Assembly (NCBI GenBank): GCA_030744435.1
Contig: JASLQO010000024.1
Coordinates: 62,001-126,000, forward strand
Reading direction: 5' to 3'
DNA from: JASLQO01 sp002327525
Lineage (GTDB): Bacteria; Pseudomonadota; Gammaproteobacteria; Pseudomonadales; Azotimanducaceae
Length of the DNA: 64,000 bases
Shown: positions 17,818-26,914 of the stretch, piece after piece
How positions within the stretch are numbered: position 1 is the stretch's first letter
Layout of the letters: every line of letters starts with the position of its first letter
Translations under genes and position numbers: made by a program
Notes under the pieces: model-generated
Seen by the model: only the letters and a program-made list of their open reading frames with translations
Told to the model about the DNA's origin: nothing
Database searches by the model: none

Positions 17818-18348
17818 TTACTTGCTGACAATCGGCACGTAGTCACGTTCGCAGCCTGTAGCCGCGCTCTCCATGAGTACTACTCGCCGGGCTGTGAAGG
17901 CTGCGTGGATATCTACGCCATCGATGTCGAGGGGCTCCCGACCGCGTATGCGTGCAAGTGTCATATGGCAGCGCCAGTCCCGGGTGTCGGCGCGCAGACC
18001 CAGTCTGGTGCATTGCTGCTCAAGATCGTCCACGAGTGCGCGCAGCGCACCGGTCGCAGCACCCGTGGCGGCAAGCACCACAGGCCGCTTGCGCTTCGGA
18101 AAAGGTTCGATACGGTCGAACTGGATCTCCACGGGCAGATGTCGGGTGGTGTGTCGAATACACCGCTGCAACGAGACGACCATCGGATCCGGCACGTCGC
18201 CAACAAATCGCAGCGTGATATGCCAGTTGGCTGGTTTCGTCCGACGCAGACATGCGTTCGACTTCTATGACAGTGTGTCACGCAGATATTGCGTTCTTCT
18301 GTTGATCGCTGCGCGCACCGTTGCATCTGGTATCGAGGCGAAAAACAC
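17818..18348 (-). pseudogene. RNA 2',3'-cyclic phosphodiesterase / 2'-5' RNA ligase (ThpR-like) with amber codon
   Basis: A single minus-strand frame of 176 codons encodes a 2H-phosphoesterase. Both HxTx motifs are present: NWHITLRFVG (His at codon 43) and CHMTLARIRG. It starts at the GTG at 18346-18348 after gggagg, giving MFFASIPDATVRAAI, as in ThpR. TAG at 18265-18267 (codon 28) is the only interruption and there is no frameshift. A shorter product from an internal start near 18195 would lack the first HxTx motif, so the gene is probably inactive unless read through. Confidence 0.82.
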
Positions 18349-18429
18349 GCACCTCCCGATCCTATGGCAATCCCGTGACGCCTGGTGGTGGGCTATGCCA
18401 CACTCATGTCAGGCAGCCCGCGCGCAGCA

Positions 18430-18834
18430 TCAACTCCGGGGCGGATTCAATCGGTTCAACAGGAGCAGCACACGAGCCGACCAGTTGTGCAACCTTCTTC
18501 CAGGAGAGTGCCAGTCGCGTGACATCGGAAGAGATGTGTTAGGACGCAAGCGGCCGAAGTCCCAGCCTCGCGGGTCTCGTTGTTGTTCGAGCCAGCGCTC
18601 GCGAGGCGCGCGGAGGACGGAGAGACCGGCAGTAGCGAGAGGAGCTCCAATGGCCTGCTCTGTGGTTCGGATGGGGTACTTGTCGCTCGAGTCTGCGCAG
18701 TGGAATCTCCCCCAGCTGCCGTCTGGTTGCTGCAGATCGGCGAATTGGCTCACGCGTTCACACCAGCGCAGCGCCGTCTCCTGGCTGGCGAGATCCCTTT
18801 CCGGCAGTTGGAGTACTTCGCTTTCGATACGCAT
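18430..18834 (-). pseudogene. Truncated hypothetical protein (possible terpene-cyclase-like/prenyltransferase repeat)
   Basis: The first 60 residues of this 134-codon frame look like genuine protein: ALRWCERVSQFADLQQPDGS, then WGRFHCADSSDKYPIRTTEQ, with a QxPDGSWG-type repeat that recalls alpha-barrel terpene-cyclase or prenyltransferase repeats. After TTEQAI the composition turns to Arg/Pro-rich, as expected after a frameshift; another frame nearer the 3' end gives DVTRLALSWKKVAQLVGS. Likely the remains of a longer gene. No ribosome binding site is obvious. Identity uncertain. Confidence 0.4.
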
Positions 18835-18955
18835 CGCGACCGGGGGGCTGTCGTTAGGAAGAGTTCGTGTACAAGCGATAGATCTTGTGCGTCCGTCTGT
18901 CTGAGTGTCGATGCCTCCTTGCTCTTACCAGTTGTGCGAGGGCCGATGCCGTCGA

Positions 18956-19831
18956 TCAGGGCATCAGGTGTTCTAGGAACCAATCGCGCGCCATGTCGGC
19001 GCTCGCCTTGTAGTTCTTTTCGTAGACATCGTAGTGGGTGCCGGGAAACACGTGGTATTTGCATATCGTGTTGTCTTTCACTGCCTCATAGGCGGCAAGT
19101 CCCGAGTTCTCGCGACCGCCGTATTCCTCGTCTTCCTGATCGATGATCAGTATCGGCACTCTGATATTGCGTGCCACGGCGCGCGGGAAGTAGCGCAGCA
19201 TCGCGGGAAAGTGGCCCACTCCCGTGAGGCTTTCCGGCTGACCCTCGGGACGCGGAACACTGTCGATATCGCCCCGGCTCATGGCCGTGGCGACGGCTTG
19301 CGCAGCCGCGATCATGTCCTTGGCGCTGGCCAGATCTTCACGCTGGCCCATGCCCGGCACCTGCGAGACGATGCACCTGATACGTCGGTCGGTGCCGCCC
19401 AGGTACACGGCGTGGCCCCCTCCGAAGCTGGATCCCCAGATGCCGATGCGATCGGTGTCGATGCGGGCCCCTCCCATCATGTAGTCGAGCACGTTGTGAA
19501 TGTCGCGGTTCTGATCCAGCGGGTCCACGATCTCGCGAACGGGTTTCGCGCGTACGGTCATGGTGCCGTCATCATCCACGCCGGGTTGGGCATCCATGGT
19601 GATGAGTCGCGCATCACTCTCGAACCAGCCGCGATAATCGAAGGTGACGCAGACGAATCCGGCATTGCAGAAGTGCGGGGCATAGGTGGCGTTCAGATGC
19701 GCCTTGGGGCCGCCCCAGCCGTGGCAGAGCAGGATGGCCGGGCGTCGCTCGCCTTCACTCAGATCGTCGGGGATGAACAGGTCCGCGGCGAGACGCGTAC
19801 CCTCGGACCAGATCGTGATTGGATTTTGCAT
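18956..19831 (-). CDS. Alpha/beta hydrolase (dienelactone hydrolase / X-Pro peptidase-like)
   Basis: A 291-residue alpha/beta hydrolase. LLCHGWGGPKAHLN is the oxyanion-hole region, GIWGSSFGGGHAVYLGG carries the nucleophile Ser in GxSxG, ILIIDQEDEEYGG places the acid and FPGTHYDVYEKNY the catalytic His. The start at ATG 19829-19831 follows aaggga. No signal peptide, so cytoplasmic. It could hydrolyse esters, lactones or peptides. An amino-terminal extension upstream is unlike the family and was not used. Confidence 0.88.
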   Translation of the reverse strand: MQNPITIWSEGTRLAADLFIPDDLSEGERRPAILLCHGWGGPKAHLNATYAPHFCNAGFVCVTFDYRGWFESDARLITMDAQPGVDDDGTMTVRAKPVREIVDPLDQNRDIHNVLDYMMGGARIDTDRIGIWGSSFGGGHAVYLGGTDRRIRCIVSQVPGMGQREDLASAKDMIAAAQAVATAMSRGDIDSVPRPEGQPESLTGVGHFPAMLRYFPRAVARNIRVPILIIDQEDEEYGGRENSGLAAYEAVKDNTICKYHVFPGTHYDVYEKNYKASADMARDWFLEHLMP

Positions 19832-19937
19832 TGCTGTTCCCTTCGCCTGAGTTGCGCTTCCCCGTCGACTGTAACGACTTTTCCGGGTGGGTGTCATGCG
19901 TAGGCTGCTGGTGACATTTTGGGTATGGTTCGTGTCC

Positions 19938-20111
19938 ATGAGTGTGAAGAGAAACAGTGGTCGCGTAGCGTACGTCACTGTGTCGGTGCTGGTTCTGGCG
20001 TTGTCTGCGGTGGCTTATCCAGCGGCGGATCCACGCACGGCCGATCCCGAGACGCTCGCCGCGATAGCAGTGTCGTCGATCTGGGTGGGCGGGCGGCGGG
20101 TCAGCCGCTGA
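19938..20111 (+). pseudogene. N-terminal fragment of a secreted protein, possibly a serine hydrolase
   Basis: 57 codons from the ATG at 19938: MSVKRNSGRVAYVTVSVLVL is a convincing signal peptide, followed by a mature start TLAAIAVSSIWVGGRRVS that recalls the AVFVSGRD stretch of some secreted class C beta-lactamase-like esterases. The frame stops at 20109-20111 and the rest is absent; the converging serine hydrolase gene begins 6 bases later. Probably the 5' stub of a deleted gene. Confidence 0.35.
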
Positions 20112-20117
20112 ATCCGG

Positions 20118-21311
20118 TCACCCGCCGCTGACAGCGTCCGCCAGCGCGGAAAACAGCGCGTTCTGCAACTCCCAGTCGGAGTCCTTGCTGGCCGAGGTGC
20201 GCGCACTGTGCAATGCAATCACCACGTTTCTGGCCGGATCGATGTAGATGCCCTGGCCGAAGATTCCCATTGCCTGGTAGGCGCCCGCTGCTGTCAGCCA
20301 CCAGAAGTAGCCATAGCCGTTGTAGCCCTTTGAGGGTGCGATCGACTCCGCCATCCAGGACGCCGGTAGCACTTCGGTGCCGTCGGCCAACCGGCCATTG
20401 GCGAGTGCGAACAGACCCAGTCGACCGTAGTCCCTGAGCGTTGCGTTGATGCAACAGCCGCCGAATTCGCCGCCACCGGACTCGGTGAGCTGCCAGTAGG
20501 CGTCGGCTTCCATGCCGAATGGCTTCCAGATCTTGTCGGTGAGATAAGTAGACAGATTGTTACCGATGGCCGAACGCAGCAGCGTGCCGGCGAGGTTGGT
20601 CTCGGCGGTGTTGTAATTGAATCTCTCTCCGGGCTTTGCGTTGCGCGGCTTGTGGCGCAGATATTCATATAGGTTCAGCGTCTGATAGGTTGCCGTCGCC
20701 ACGTCCGACTCGGGATCCGCATAATCCTCGTTCCAGACTACCCCGGAGGCCATCTGAAGCAGATTGCGGATGGTGGACTGGTCGTAGGACGAGCCCTTCA
20801 GCCGCGGCAGGTAGTCGGTGACACTCTCATCGACGCTTTTGATGTAGCCGTCCTTGACGGCCGCGCCAAAGAGCATCGAGACCACCGATTTAGCGACGGA
20901 AAAGGACACCCAGCGCGTGGTCTCGTCGTTGCCGAGACCATAGCGCTCGTAGACAATACGCCCGTCCTTAATCACCAGCAATCCGGCGACGCGCTGTTTG
21001 GTGAAGTATTCGCCGGTGCTCATGCGCATTCCGGCTGCCTCCACCGTGACCGCGTCAAGATCGGCGGGCGCGCGCGGCAGTTCGAGTACGTTGTCTCCGG
21101 CGCTGATCTCGCGCGCCGGGTTGATCAGCGTCATGTTCCTGAAACCCGAGATCTGCGCATCACCCTGCCAGAACAGCACCCCGGGGCCCAGCGTTCGGAG
21201 GCGTTCCAGGTCGCCGTCGGGGTCGGGTAGGTGTGCGTCTGCTCGCGTGTTACCCGCGATTGTCAACAACGCCAGCGCGAACATCGGGAGCAACTGTTTC
21301 GACAGGTACAT
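20118..21311 (-). CDS. Secreted serine hydrolase, class C beta-lactamase family
   Basis: A 397-residue penicillin-binding-protein-like esterase. The signal peptide is MYLSKQLLPMFALALLTIAG followed by NTRADA. The SxxK motif is SVAK in WVSFSVAKSVVSML and the YxN-type motif lies in FNYNTAETNLAG; GYGYFWW near the C-terminus is typical of EstB-like members. The ATG at 21309-21311 has a very strong aggagg site. It should act in the periplasm on esters or amides. It ends next to a truncated paralogue-like fragment. True beta-lactam hydrolysis is not implied. Confidence 0.92.
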   Translation of the reverse strand: MYLSKQLLPMFALALLTIAGNTRADAHLPDPDGDLERLRTLGPGVLFWQGDAQISGFRNMTLINPAREISAGDNVLELPRAPADLDAVTVEAAGMRMSTGEYFTKQRVAGLLVIKDGRIVYERYGLGNDETTRWVSFSVAKSVVSMLFGAAVKDGYIKSVDESVTDYLPRLKGSSYDQSTIRNLLQMASGVVWNEDYADPESDVATATYQTLNLYEYLRHKPRNAKPGERFNYNTAETNLAGTLLRSAIGNNLSTYLTDKIWKPFGMEADAYWQLTESGGGEFGGCCINATLRDYGRLGLFALANGRLADGTEVLPASWMAESIAPSKGYNGYGYFWWLTAAGAYQAMGIFGQGIYIDPARNVVIALHSARTSASKDSDWELQNALFSALADAVSGG

Positions 21312-21361
21312 CTTCAAGCCTCCTCCTGGTTGCCGCTCGTAATGCGGATGGCCTAGTGTGT

Positions 21362-22204
21362 TCATTCGAAATCGCTGGAGGAATGACGCTCGACGACGCG
21401 CGTTTCCTCCGCGCCCCAGGGTCTGTTCACCCGGCGTCCTCGCTGTACGGCCGGCCGTGCCTCGATCTCGGTAGCCCAGCGTGCGACGTGGGTGTACGAG
21501 GCGACGTCGAGGAACACGGCGGAATCGTAGATGTTGTGCAGTACCAATGCTCCGTACCAGGCGTAATTGGCCATGTCGGCGATGGTGTACTGCTCACCGC
21601 ACAGAAACCGGTTACCTTCCAAACGCTGATCGAGCACATCGAGCTGGCGCTTCACCTCCATGGCGTAGCGGTCGATGCAGTATTCGATCTTCTCCGGTGC
21701 GTAGGCATAGAAGTGCCCGAACCCACCGCCGAGGTAGGGTGCGCTACCCATTTGCCAGAACAGCCACGACATGCACTCGGCACGCGCGGATGGATCTGTG
21801 GGCAGGAAGGCGCCAAACTTCTCGGCCAGATAAACCAGAATTGCGCCGGATTCGAAAACGCGCGTCGGCGGCGTGGTGCCGCGATCGAGCAGTGCCGGGA
21901 TTTTCGAGTTGGGGTTGATGGTGACGAATCCGCTGCCGAATTGTTGGCCCTCGCCGATGTTGATGAGATAGGCGTCGTATTCCGCCTCACTGATGCCGAG
22001 CTCAAGCAGTTCCTCCAGCATGACGGTGACTTTCACACCGTTCGGGGTTGCGAGCGAATGCAGTTGCAGATCGTGCTCGCCGACCGGCAGATCCTTCTCA
22101 TGCGTCGCGCCAGCGATGGGGCGGTTGATGTTGGCGAAACGACCGCCGCTCTCGCGATCCCATTTCCAGACTGTTGGTGGTTCGTAGGACGATGTTTCGG
22201 TCAC
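21362..22204 (-). CDS. yghU: Glutathione S-transferase, YghU-type disulfide-bond oxidoreductase
   Basis: A 280-residue Nu-class GST. The long N-terminal arm YEPPTVWKWDRESGG and FANINRPIAGATHEKDLPVG is characteristic of YghU, followed by the thioredoxin-like domain (LQLHSLATPNGVKVTVMLEE) and a helical domain (GNRFLCGEQYTIADMANYAW). E. coli YghU has GSH-dependent disulfide reductase activity. Length matches E. coli (288). The start at 22202-22204 fits the family. It lies just upstream of the serine hydrolase on the same strand, 50 bases apart. Confidence 0.93.
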   Translation of the reverse strand: MTETSSYEPPTVWKWDRESGGRFANINRPIAGATHEKDLPVGEHDLQLHSLATPNGVKVTVMLEELLELGISEAEYDAYLINIGEGQQFGSGFVTINPNSKIPALLDRGTTPPTRVFESGAILVYLAEKFGAFLPTDPSARAECMSWLFWQMGSAPYLGGGFGHFYAYAPEKIEYCIDRYAMEVKRQLDVLDQRLEGNRFLCGEQYTIADMANYAWYGALVLHNIYDSAVFLDVASYTHVARWATEIEARPAVQRGRRVNRPWGAEETRVVERHSSSDFE

Positions 22205-22345
22205 GATTGTTCCTTGTTGATTGGAGCTGGCGAATACGGAACCCTAGCACGAAAGCCGGCGGACGCCAGAGAGTGGCGCAATACCGCGCGCCTTGCCTGC
22301 CGCGGTGACCGGGTTAGCATGCATTGGAAACAGGGGAGATACGGC

Positions 22346-23884
22346 ATGGACGTAAGAACCTTGATGGGCCGCGCCGCGCGGCATTACAGCACACGGGAAG
22401 CCATCGTGCACAACGACCGCCGGCTGACCTTTGCCGAGGCCTGGAGTCGTGGTGTACGGCTGGCCAATGGCCTGCGCGCGTTGGGGATTCAGCCGGGCGA
22501 CAGGGTGGGCGTGCTGGAAGATAACTCCGTGGAGGCGGCGGATCTGTTTCAGGGTGCGGCCATCGCCAATGCGGTGCGGGTTCCTCTCTATCCGCGTAAT
22601 GGCCGACCCGCGCACCTGCACATGCTAGGTCACACGAGTTGCAAGGTGCTGCTGGTTTCTGCGCAGTATGCTCACGAGGTGGAGGGGATCGCGCACGAGT
22701 TGCCGGAACTGGAGCATGTGTTCGTTCGCGGTGGCGATTATGAGACCTGGCTGGCCGCACAGTCGGATGTCGATCCCGACGTAGCGGTGCAACCCGATGA
22801 CTACTTCATCATTCGCCACACGGGAGGCACGACGGGCAAATCTAAGGGTGTCGCCTACACCCACAAAGCGTGGCTGGCAGCCGGGCGGGACTGGTTTTAC
22901 ACCTTTCCGCCGGTGGAACCAGGCGACAGGTGCCTGCACCTCGGCCCCATCTCGCATGGTTCGGGCTACCAGTATCTGCCCGTGTGGCTCGCCGGTGGCT
23001 GCAACGTGATGATAGAGCATTTCGAGACCACGGCGACGCTCGATCTGATCGAGGGCGAGCGCATCAATTATGCGTTCATGGTGCCCACCATGGTCAACGC
23101 GGTGGTGCACGACAACAGCGCGCGCGGAAGGGATTTCTCCGCTATGAAGTGTCTGCTCATTGCGGCAGCACCGATACAGGATGCAACTGCACTCGCTGCG
23201 CGCGAGGTATTCGGCGATTGCCTCTACCAGGGGTATGGCCAGACCGAGGTATTGCCCGTGTCGATGATGAACTCGGCGCAGTGGTTCGCCGAACTCGATG
23301 GCTCCAACCCCCTGCGCTCCTGTGGGCTCGCGCTGCCGTTCGCGGAAGTGGAGATCTGGGACGAGGAAAACCAACCCATCGAAGCGAACGAGGTCGGTGA
23401 AATCGTCGCCAGATCGGACGGCATGATGAGCGAGTTCTGGAACAACCCGCAGGCAACGGCCGAGCGCGTGGTGAATGGCTGGATCAAGACCGGTGATCTC
23501 GGCAAGCTGGATGCCAACGGCTACCTCTATATCGTCGACCGGGCCGACGACATGATCATCTCGGGTGGCTACAACATCTGGCCGGCGGAGCTCGAAAACG
23601 TAATCGCCGGGCATCCGCAGGTATTGGAGGTGGCGGTGTTCGGGGTTCCGCACGAGCGTTGGGGTGAGACGCCGCATGCGGTGTGTGTGGTCGCACCGCA
23701 TGCATCCGTGTCGGAGGACGAGATCGTCGACATGGTGGCGGGCGATCTCGGCTCGTACAAGAAGCCGGGCGGGGTGACGCTGACCACGGAGCCGCTGCCG
23801 AAGAGCCCGGTGGGTAAGGTCAAACGCAAGGATCTTCGCGAGCCGTTCTGGGAAGGGGTTGACCGGCGTGTCTCGGGCAGCTGA
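22346..23884 (+). CDS. AMP-forming acyl-CoA synthetase/ligase
   Basis: A 512-residue ANL-superfamily ligase that activates a carboxylic acid to its acyl-CoA. Motifs in order: IIRHTGGTTGKSKGVAYTHK (P-loop), GYGQTEVLPVS, GWIKTGDLGKLDANGYLYIV, DRADDMIISGGYNIWPAELE (hinge), and SPVGKVKRKDLR with the catalytic lysine. The ATG at 22346 follows caggggaga; a frame extending over 1 kb further upstream is antisense to the GST gene. The substrate (fatty, aromatic or terpenoid acid) cannot be told from sequence. Confidence 0.94.
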   Translation: MDVRTLMGRAARHYSTREAIVHNDRRLTFAEAWSRGVRLANGLRALGIQPGDRVGVLEDNSVEAADLFQGAAIANAVRVPLYPRNGRPAHLHMLGHTSCKVLLVSAQYAHEVEGIAHELPELEHVFVRGGDYETWLAAQSDVDPDVAVQPDDYFIIRHTGGTTGKSKGVAYTHKAWLAAGRDWFYTFPPVEPGDRCLHLGPISHGSGYQYLPVWLAGGCNVMIEHFETTATLDLIEGERINYAFMVPTMVNAVVHDNSARGRDFSAMKCLLIAAAPIQDATALAAREVFGDCLYQGYGQTEVLPVSMMNSAQWFAELDGSNPLRSCGLALPFAEVEIWDEENQPIEANEVGEIVARSDGMMSEFWNNPQATAERVVNGWIKTGDLGKLDANGYLYIVDRADDMIISGGYNIWPAELENVIAGHPQVLEVAVFGVPHERWGETPHAVCVVAPHASVSEDEIVDMVAGDLGSYKKPGGVTLTTEPLPKSPVGKVKRKDLREPFWEGVDRRVSGS

Positions 23885-23918
23885 AGCGGCTCCCCGAGTT
23901 ACATCACTCGGAGCTCAC

Positions 23919-24995
23919 TTACGCGTGTAAATCGCGGATGACGCACGCGAGCGCATCTCGATCTGCCTCGCTGATGACGGGAATGCTCACCTCGATGCGA
24001 TCGATCAGGGCGCCGTAGCGATCGTGAATGACCGATGCCAACTCGTCATAGGAGGCGATCACGACCCATTCGTTCAGCACTTCGTCGTCGATGCGCCGTG
24101 CCATTTCGTCCCAACGCCGATGCCTGGAGAGTTCGCTCAGCTCTGCTGCCAGATCTCCGAGCCCGGCTAGCTCGAAGGGAGCGCGGTATGCGGGGGTACT
24201 GACGTAGAAAGCCAGCCGCTGGCGGGCAGTTTCGCGGCGCTGGGCGAGCGTCCTCTCATCCCGGGCTGTGGCGATCAGGGGTTTCAGACAGACTTCGAAC
24301 GGCCGACCCGAGATTCGATGCGTTTCCACCACGCCGCTCACCGTCTCACGGATGTAGCGGGCGGAGCAGACCGGATGCAGACGCACGCCGTCACCTACTT
24401 CGGCGGCGACCCGGCACATGTATGGATTGACTGCCGCGATGAGAATGGGGATGTCGGGATAATCGATGGGCGCCGGTGTGAACAGGGGTACGGTCAGATC
24501 CAGGTCGTAGTGATCGCTCGAGAACTCGAGTGCCGTCTCATTCTGCCAGCTCGCCCAGATGGCGCGCACGGCGTTGACGTAATCCCGCATCCAGGGTCCG
24601 GGCGGATGCCACTGCAGGCCGAAACGGCGTCGGATGTGGCCTCGCACCTGGGAACCCAGGCCCAGCTCGAAGCGGCCGGCAGACAGCTTTTGCAGTGTCC
24701 AGGACGACATGGCGGTGACGAAAGGGCTGCGTGCGAAGGCGATGGCGACAGACGTGCCGATGCGCACGCGCCGGGTCGCAGCCGCGGCGACAGCCAACAC
24801 CTGAAACGGGTCGTCCTTGGTTTCCTCCATCAGCAGGCTGTGGTAACCCAGCGTATCCGCGATGCGGCTTTGTGCTGGCACCGATGCGAGGTCGAGCGGC
24901 GCATCAGGGGCCGCGAGCCCTGGATCCAGCTTTCCGAGCGGCAACAGCGTCTCTGCTTTCATGACCTGTATTGTGACATCAGTATTCGAAGGCAT
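23919..24995 (-). CDS. LLM-class flavin-dependent oxidoreductase (TIGR03617-like)
   Basis: A 358-residue luciferase-like TIM-barrel flavoprotein. Seen: RIADTLGYHSLLMEETKDDP, RVRIGTSVAIAFARSPFVTA, LQKLSAGRFELGLGSQVRGH and DYPDIPILIAAVNPYMCRVA, a pattern I associate with the TIGR03617 F420/FMN oxidoreductase group. The start is the ATG at 24993-24995 with a GTG codon just before. It converges with the acyl-CoA ligase. One of three LLM proteins here. The cofactor (FMN or F420) is not decided by sequence alone. Confidence 0.88.
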   Translation of the reverse strand: MPSNTDVTIQVMKAETLLPLGKLDPGLAAPDAPLDLASVPAQSRIADTLGYHSLLMEETKDDPFQVLAVAAAATRRVRIGTSVAIAFARSPFVTAMSSWTLQKLSAGRFELGLGSQVRGHIRRRFGLQWHPPGPWMRDYVNAVRAIWASWQNETALEFSSDHYDLDLTVPLFTPAPIDYPDIPILIAAVNPYMCRVAAEVGDGVRLHPVCSARYIRETVSGVVETHRISGRPFEVCLKPLIATARDERTLAQRRETARQRLAFYVSTPAYRAPFELAGLGDLAAELSELSRHRRWDEMARRIDDEVLNEWVVIASYDELASVIHDRYGALIDRIEVSIPVISEADRDALACVIRDLHA

Positions 24996-25060
24996 CACTC
25001 ACCGTCATGCACGATGCGCCCGAGTGGGTTTTAATAGGCAACTCACTGGGGGAGTCAGTC

Positions 25061-26284
25061 ATGCAAGCCAAATTCGCCACCATCACCGGTTTTGTGGCGT
25101 TCGGATCGCTGATCATCGCGGTTGCTGTGTCCGCTCACGGCCCGGCCAGTCAGCCTCGGGGCAGTGCCGGAGGGCGGGCCATAGAGTTTCCGGATACCGC
25201 CTCGCACCAGACCCTGGTGGTGGATCTGCATACACACTCCGCGTTTTCCGACGGACACGTCTGGCCGGGCATTCGCGTTGGCGAGGCCATCGCGGATGGC
25301 CTCGATGCGTTCGCCATCACCGAGCATCTCGAATGGCAGCCGCACCTCGACGACATTCCGCACCCCGATCGCAACCGGGCTTATCAGGTCGCGCTCGAGG
25401 CGGTTCCCGAAACATCCGACCTGATTGTGATCGCGGGTTCGGAGATCACGCGCCAGGCGCCATTCGGGCACATGAACGCGGTGTTCATTCGCGATGCGAA
25501 CGCACTGGTACGGCCCGGCGTGCCGCCAGTGCCGTTCGATGCGATAGAAAACTTCCGTACGGCCGCCGCCTGGCCCACGGAATCCGCCGTGCAGGCGGCA
25601 AGCGAGCAGAATGCGTTCGTGTTCTGGAACCACTCGTGGTCGGAATTCGCGAACAGGAAGACGGAGATCACCGAGTTTCACCGAAATGCGCTCAAGCGAG
25701 GGTGGTTGCACGGAATCGAGATCGCTAATGGCGCTACCTACTCACCGGAGTCTTTTCAGATAGCGCTGGACCACGGTCTCACTCCGGTGGGCGTGTCTGA
25801 CGTACACAACCTGATCGACTGGGATTATGTGCCTCACGAGGGCGGTCACAGGCCGGTCAATCTCGTGTTCGCAAAGGAGCGCTCGTCGGCCGCCATCCGG
25901 GAGGCGCTGATGGAGGGGCGCACGGTGGTCTGGTATCGCAACGAGTTGATCGGTCGCCAGGAGCACATGGCGCCCTTGCTCAGTGCCTCTATCGAGCTGA
26001 CCAGGGCCGCCTATAGGCGAGCCGATTCGCACGTGCTGGAAATCACCTTCAGCAACCGATCGGATGCTGAGTTCGAACTCGAGAACCTCACGGACCATAC
26101 GTTCGTGCGAAATACGCGGGTTGCACGTATCCCCGCGCATGCAGAGCGGACGCTATTGCTGAGGACGGGTTCGCGACTGAAGAAACTGGGGCTCGAATTC
26201 CGCATACGAAATGCACTGATCGCACCGGGAACGCATCCGAGTGTTGTATTCGAAACGGGGGTCGAAGATCACAGCGGATCCTGA
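25061..26284 (+). CDS. Exported PHP-domain phosphoesterase-like protein
   Basis: A 407-residue protein with a signal peptide (MQAKFATITGFVAFGSLIIA, then VAVSAHG) and a PHP metal-dependent phosphoesterase domain. Metal ligands appear in order: DLHTHSAFSDG (HxH), AITEHLEW, GSEITRQ, FWNHSW and GVSDVHN. The C-terminal 120 residues form an extra beta-rich domain. Most PHP proteins are cytoplasmic, so export is unusual. The ATG at 25061 follows ggggga. Substrate unknown; the trinuclear metal site looks intact. Confidence 0.88.
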   Translation: MQAKFATITGFVAFGSLIIAVAVSAHGPASQPRGSAGGRAIEFPDTASHQTLVVDLHTHSAFSDGHVWPGIRVGEAIADGLDAFAITEHLEWQPHLDDIPHPDRNRAYQVALEAVPETSDLIVIAGSEITRQAPFGHMNAVFIRDANALVRPGVPPVPFDAIENFRTAAAWPTESAVQAASEQNAFVFWNHSWSEFANRKTEITEFHRNALKRGWLHGIEIANGATYSPESFQIALDHGLTPVGVSDVHNLIDWDYVPHEGGHRPVNLVFAKERSSAAIREALMEGRTVVWYRNELIGRQEHMAPLLSASIELTRAAYRRADSHVLEITFSNRSDAEFELENLTDHTFVRNTRVARIPAHAERTLLLRTGSRLKKLGLEFRIRNALIAPGTHPSVVFETGVEDHSGS

Positions 26285-26295
26285 TCTCCGTAGCG

Positions 26296-26898
26296 TTGAC
26301 GATCTACGGGAAGGCGCGCTCGCGCACAATGCGCACCCTTTGGCCGACGACGGAACTCGGTCTCGAATTCGATCATGTCCCGTACGCGGTCGGCGATCCC
26401 GAACTGCGCTCGCCGGAGTTCCTGGCCCTCAATCCGTTCGGCATGGTCCCGACCATCGTGGACGATGGATTCACATTGTCGGAATCGCTCGCCATTAATC
26501 TCTATCTGATCAAAAAGCACGCAGATGCGGCGCACGAACTCTACATCGACGGGCTCGGGGAAGAGGCTCGAATCATTCACCGGACCCTGTGGGTACAAGG
26601 CACCATCGAGCCCTGGGTGCAGAGAGACGGCCGGATTCTGGAGTTGCCGGAACCCATCAGCGAGCCTGTACGTGCTTCCCTGGCTCGTCGGCTGGATCAG
26701 TTGCAACAGGCGCTGTCCCGCTCGCGCTGGCTGTTGGGCGACCGGTTTACGCTGGCCGACCTGAACGTCGCGAGCGTACTCTCCCCGTCGCCTGCGCGAG
26801 CGCTGGACCTGGCAAATCGTCCGGGCGTGCGCGGGTGGCTCGATGCCTGCTACGCGCGTCCAGCGGCGACTCTGGCGCGGCAGCGCCATATCGAATGA
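26296..26898 (+). CDS. Glutathione S-transferase family protein
   Basis: A 200-residue cytosolic GST. N-terminal thioredoxin fold: LTIYGKARSRTMRTLW, NPFGMVPTIVDDGFTLSESL with the cis-Pro (MVPTI) and ES glutathione-binding pair; the C-terminal helical domain includes WLLGDRFTLADLNVASVLSP. Start is a TTG at 26296, 11 bases after the PHP gene, with a poor ribosome binding site, suggesting translational coupling. It may form an operon with PHP and the MFS gene downstream. Substrate unknown. Confidence 0.87.
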   Translation: MTIYGKARSRTMRTLWPTTELGLEFDHVPYAVGDPELRSPEFLALNPFGMVPTIVDDGFTLSESLAINLYLIKKHADAAHELYIDGLGEEARIIHRTLWVQGTIEPWVQRDGRILELPEPISEPVRASLARRLDQLQQALSRSRWLLGDRFTLADLNVASVLSPSPARALDLANRPGVRGWLDACYARPAATLARQRHIE

Positions 26899-26914
26899 AA
26901 AACAGGAGCTGCCG

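Noticed and set aside
21233..22345. A 1.1-kb N-terminal extension of the acyl-CoA synthetase frame
   Set aside because: The extra region is antisense to the YghU gene; a ribosome binding site and the family start are at 22346.
22625..23701. Minus-strand open frame of 358 codons
   Set aside because: Mirror frame of the acyl-CoA synthetase, whose motifs are all on the plus strand.
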